Source of the DNA: Myxococcales bacterium
GTDB lineage: Bacteria > Myxococcota_A > Polyangia > Palsa-1104
Direction of reading: 5' to 3'
Length of the DNA stretch: 58,804 nucleotides
Assembly (NCBI GenBank): GCA_028287105.1
Contig: JAQBQH010000187.1
Location: forward strand, 1-58,804
A program made the translations under genes and the position numbers. Positions 56,912 to 58,804 of the stretch are shown here, piece by piece. The notes below the pieces were generated by a model that was not told the origin of the DNA, did no database searches, and saw only the letters and a list, made by a program, of their open reading frames with translations. Numbering within the stretch: the first letter of the stretch is position 1; each line of letters opens with the position of its first letter.

Positions 56912-58183
56912 ATGTTGCGGATTGTGACGGCTGACGATCCCGGCCGTGCCGACGCTGAGCGCGCCCTTCTCGACCGCATGTCCCTGACCGCGCCGGCGGT
57001 CGAGCGCGATGTGCGCCAGATCATCGAAGCGGTGCGCGCGCGCGGTGACGCGGCGGTCCGTGAGTACACGGAACGTTTCGAGAAACGGTCGTTGCCGCAG
57101 CTCGAGCTGAGCCGCGGCGAGTGGGAGCGCCAGGCAGCGAGCGTCACGACGGCGGTCAAGGAGTCGATCGCGCGGGCGGCGAAGCGGATCGCGGAGTTCC
57201 ACGCACTTCAAAAGACGGCCGGCTACACCCTCGAGCAGGGCGGCGCGCGGCTGGAGCTGCGGGTGCAGCCGCTCGAGCGGGTCGGTCTCTACGTGCCGGG
57301 CGGCAGCGCACGCTATCCGTCGTCGGTGCTGATGACGGCGGTGCCGGCGCAGATCGCGGGCGTCCAGGAGATCGTCATGGTCACGCCGGGTCCGTCGGCG
57401 GAGACGCTGTATGCGGCCAAAGTGGCGGGCGTGCATCGCGTCTTCGTCATCGGCGGCGCGCAAGCCGTGGCGGCGCTGGCCTACGGGACCGAGAGCGTGC
57501 CGCGCGTCGACAAGATCGTCGGGCCCGGCAACGCCTGGGTCGCCGAGGCCAAGCGGCAGCTCTACGGGCAGGTCGACATCGACGCCGTCGCCGGCCCGTC
57601 GGAGATCCTGGTCGTCGCCGACGAGGGCGCCGATCCCGAGCTGATCGCGGCCGACCTCCTGTCGCAGGCCGAGCATGACGTCGAGGCCTACGCGGTCCTC
57701 CTGACCACGTCGCTGGCGGTGGCGCAGGCGACGGCGCGCGCGGTCGAGGAGCAGCTCGCCACGCTGCCGCGCAAGGAGATCGCGGCCGAGTCGATCCGGC
57801 GGCACGGCGTGGCGCTGGTGGTCGCGTCCGTGGCCGAAGCGCTGGCCTTCGCCGATCGCTACGCGCCCGAGCACCTCGAGCTGCTCGTCGCCGACGCAGC
57901 GTCGGTGGCGACGCGCGTTCGGCACGCGGGCGCCATCTTCGTCGGCGCCTATACGCCGGAGGCGGCGGGCGACTATCTGGCCGGCCCCAACCACGTGCTG
58001 CCGACGGGCGGGACGGCGCGCTATGCGTCGCCGCTCGGCGTGTACGACTTCGTCAAGCGCACGTCGATCCTGCAGTGGGACGCGGCGACCTTGCGCGCGC
58101 ACGCCGAGGACATCGAACGGCTGGCCGAGGTCGAGGGGCTGCACGCGCATGGACGCGCGGTCTCCAGGCGGAGCAAATCGTGA
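56912..58183 (+). CDS. hisD: Histidinol dehydrogenase
   Basis: Catalyses the last two oxidations of histidine synthesis, histidinol to histidine, with NAD and zinc. The 423-residue product shows YVPGGSARYPSSVLMTAVPAQIAGV, VIGGAQAVAALAYGTESVPRVDKIVGPGNAWVAEAKRQLYG in family order, IDAVAGPSEILVVAD, DLLSQAEHD (Gln/His zinc ligands) and YAPEHLEL, GDYLAGPNHVLPTGGTARY. I use the ATG at 56912; an upstream in-frame ATG at 56852 falls in the metK promoter. The end overlaps hisC by GTGA, as in a histidine operon. Confidence 0.97.
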   Translation: MLRIVTADDPGRADAERALLDRMSLTAPAVERDVRQIIEAVRARGDAAVREYTERFEKRSLPQLELSRGEWERQAASVTTAVKESIARAAKRIAEFHALQKTAGYTLEQGGARLELRVQPLERVGLYVPGGSARYPSSVLMTAVPAQIAGVQEIVMVTPGPSAETLYAAKVAGVHRVFVIGGAQAVAALAYGTESVPRVDKIVGPGNAWVAEAKRQLYGQVDIDAVAGPSEILVVADEGADPELIAADLLSQAEHDVEAYAVLLTTSLAVAQATARAVEEQLATLPRKEIAAESIRRHGVALVVASVAEALAFADRYAPEHLELLVADAASVATRVRHAGAIFVGAYTPEAAGDYLAGPNHVLPTGGTARYASPLGVYDFVKRTSILQWDAATLRAHAEDIERLAEVEGLHAHGRAVSRRSKS

Positions 58184-58804
58184 GCGACGAGTGGTTGGAG
58201 TTGGTCCGCAAGCCGCTGCGCGGCGCGCCCGCCTATCACGTGCCGGCGCATCCCAACGCCATCAAGCTCGACGCCAACGAAGCGCCCTACCGGCTCTCGA
58301 AGGCGACGATGGAGGCGCTGGCCAAGGATCTGGCGCAGGTCGAGCTGCATCGCTATCCGGACGCGTCGGCGCTGGAGCTGCGCAAGGTGCTGGCCGCGCG
58401 ACTCGGCGTCGCCGTCGAGGAGCTGATGCTCGGCAACGGCTCCGACGAGCTGATCGCGCTCTTGTGCGCGACCTTCTCCGAGCCGAAGGCGAACCAGACC
58501 CGCGCCGCCATCGCCTACGCGGTGCCCGGCTTCGTCGTGTTTCGCACCGCGGCACTGGCGCACGGCCTCGAGCCGATCGAGGTCCCCTTCGGGCCCAAGT
58601 TCGAGGCCGACGAAGCGGCGCTCCTGGCCGCAGTCGGCGAGCGCCGACCGAACCTGGTGTTCCTGGCGACGCCCAACAATCCGACCGGCACGCAGTGGCC
58701 GCGCTCGACGGTGGCCAAGCTCCTGGTGCAGTTCCCCGACGTCATCACCGTCGTCGACGAAGCCTATCTCAACTACTGCGACGCCAAGAGCTGCGTCGAC
58801 CTGG
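58180..58804 (+). CDS. hisC: Histidinol-phosphate aminotransferase (3' truncated)
   Basis: A PLP transaminase of histidine synthesis, cut off by the window edge after 208 codons. The visible part has IKLDANEAPY, HRYPDASALELRKVLAARLGV, LGNGSDELIALL, FLATPNNPTGTQWP and VVDEAYLNY, all placed as in HisC. The PLP Lys lies beyond the window. GTG start at 58180 overlaps the hisD stop. Probably followed by further his genes. Confidence 0.95.
   Translation, partial: MSDEWLELVRKPLRGAPAYHVPAHPNAIKLDANEAPYRLSKATMEALAKDLAQVELHRYPDASALELRKVLAARLGVAVEELMLGNGSDELIALLCATFSEPKANQTRAAIAYAVPGFVVFRTAALAHGLEPIEVPFGPKFEADEAALLAAVGERRPNLVFLATPNNPTGTQWPRSTVAKLLVQFPDVITVVDEAYLNYCDAKSCVDL

Overview
This is a high-GC, gene-dense chromosomal window. 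It looks like a Myxococcota (former Deltaproteobacteria) genome, though I cannot fix the class. The pointers are many short lipoproteins with Asp/Pro/Ser-rich tails, Hanks-type kinases with PEGA domains, PilZ and degenerate GGDEF regulators, an FtsI with one PASTA domain, and long translationally coupled gene chains. No tRNA, rRNA, CRISPR array, insertion sequence or phage gene was seen. All calls come from reading the sequence and its translations; no database search was run.

Layout. 1-3664: the tail of a Pro-rich protein, a glutaredoxin, a small lipoprotein, then cysS behind a membrane protein gene on the minus strand. 3765-10319 (plus): a lipoprotein, a LeuB-type dehydrogenase, xseA, a degenerate receiver-GGDEF protein, aroE, a VanX-type dipeptidase and a receiver-PilZ-zinc ribbon regulator, ending at a bidirectional terminator. 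10400-11670 (minus): a bacterial histone-fold protein and two small membrane proteins. 11716-36554 (minus): an almost complete division and cell wall (dcw) cluster, in transcription order rsmH-ftsL-ftsI-murE-murF-mraY-murD-ftsW-murG-murC-murB-ddl-(pilin-like gene)-ftsQ-ftsA-ftsZ. It is broken between ftsA and ftsZ by about 6 kb of secreted-protein genes: a sedolisin lipoprotein, a beta-propeller lipoprotein, a TPR protein and a Gly-rich lipoprotein. 36604-42065 (minus): a 1397-residue zinc metalloprotease lipoprotein and an outer-membrane barrel, directly upstream of rsmH.

42066-42515 is the only long non-coding stretch. It is rich in inverted repeats and leads into a Fic-fold protein whose catalytic motif is destroyed. 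argH and lysA follow. 46110-51185 (minus) is a tightly overlapping four-gene unit: an MscS channel with a cyclic-nucleotide domain, a YHS-domain tail-anchored protein, a Ser/Thr kinase with PEGA, and a TPR-PEGA membrane protein. The rest holds ahcY, two lipoproteins, a beta-hydroxyacid dehydrogenase, a Cys-cluster protein, metK, hisD and the start of hisC.

How the genes fit together: the dcw block makes UDP-MurNAc-pentapeptide and lipid II and builds the divisome. lysA supplies meso-DAP, which suits the DNPR motif in MurE. ahcY and metK form two steps of the SAM cycle. The most unusual elements are the histone-fold protein, the pseudo-Fic protein, the MscS/YHS/kinase/PEGA operon, the protease genes around and inside the dcw cluster, and a recurring arrangement in which a -10 box lies 6-7 bases before the start codon, suggesting leaderless mRNAs.
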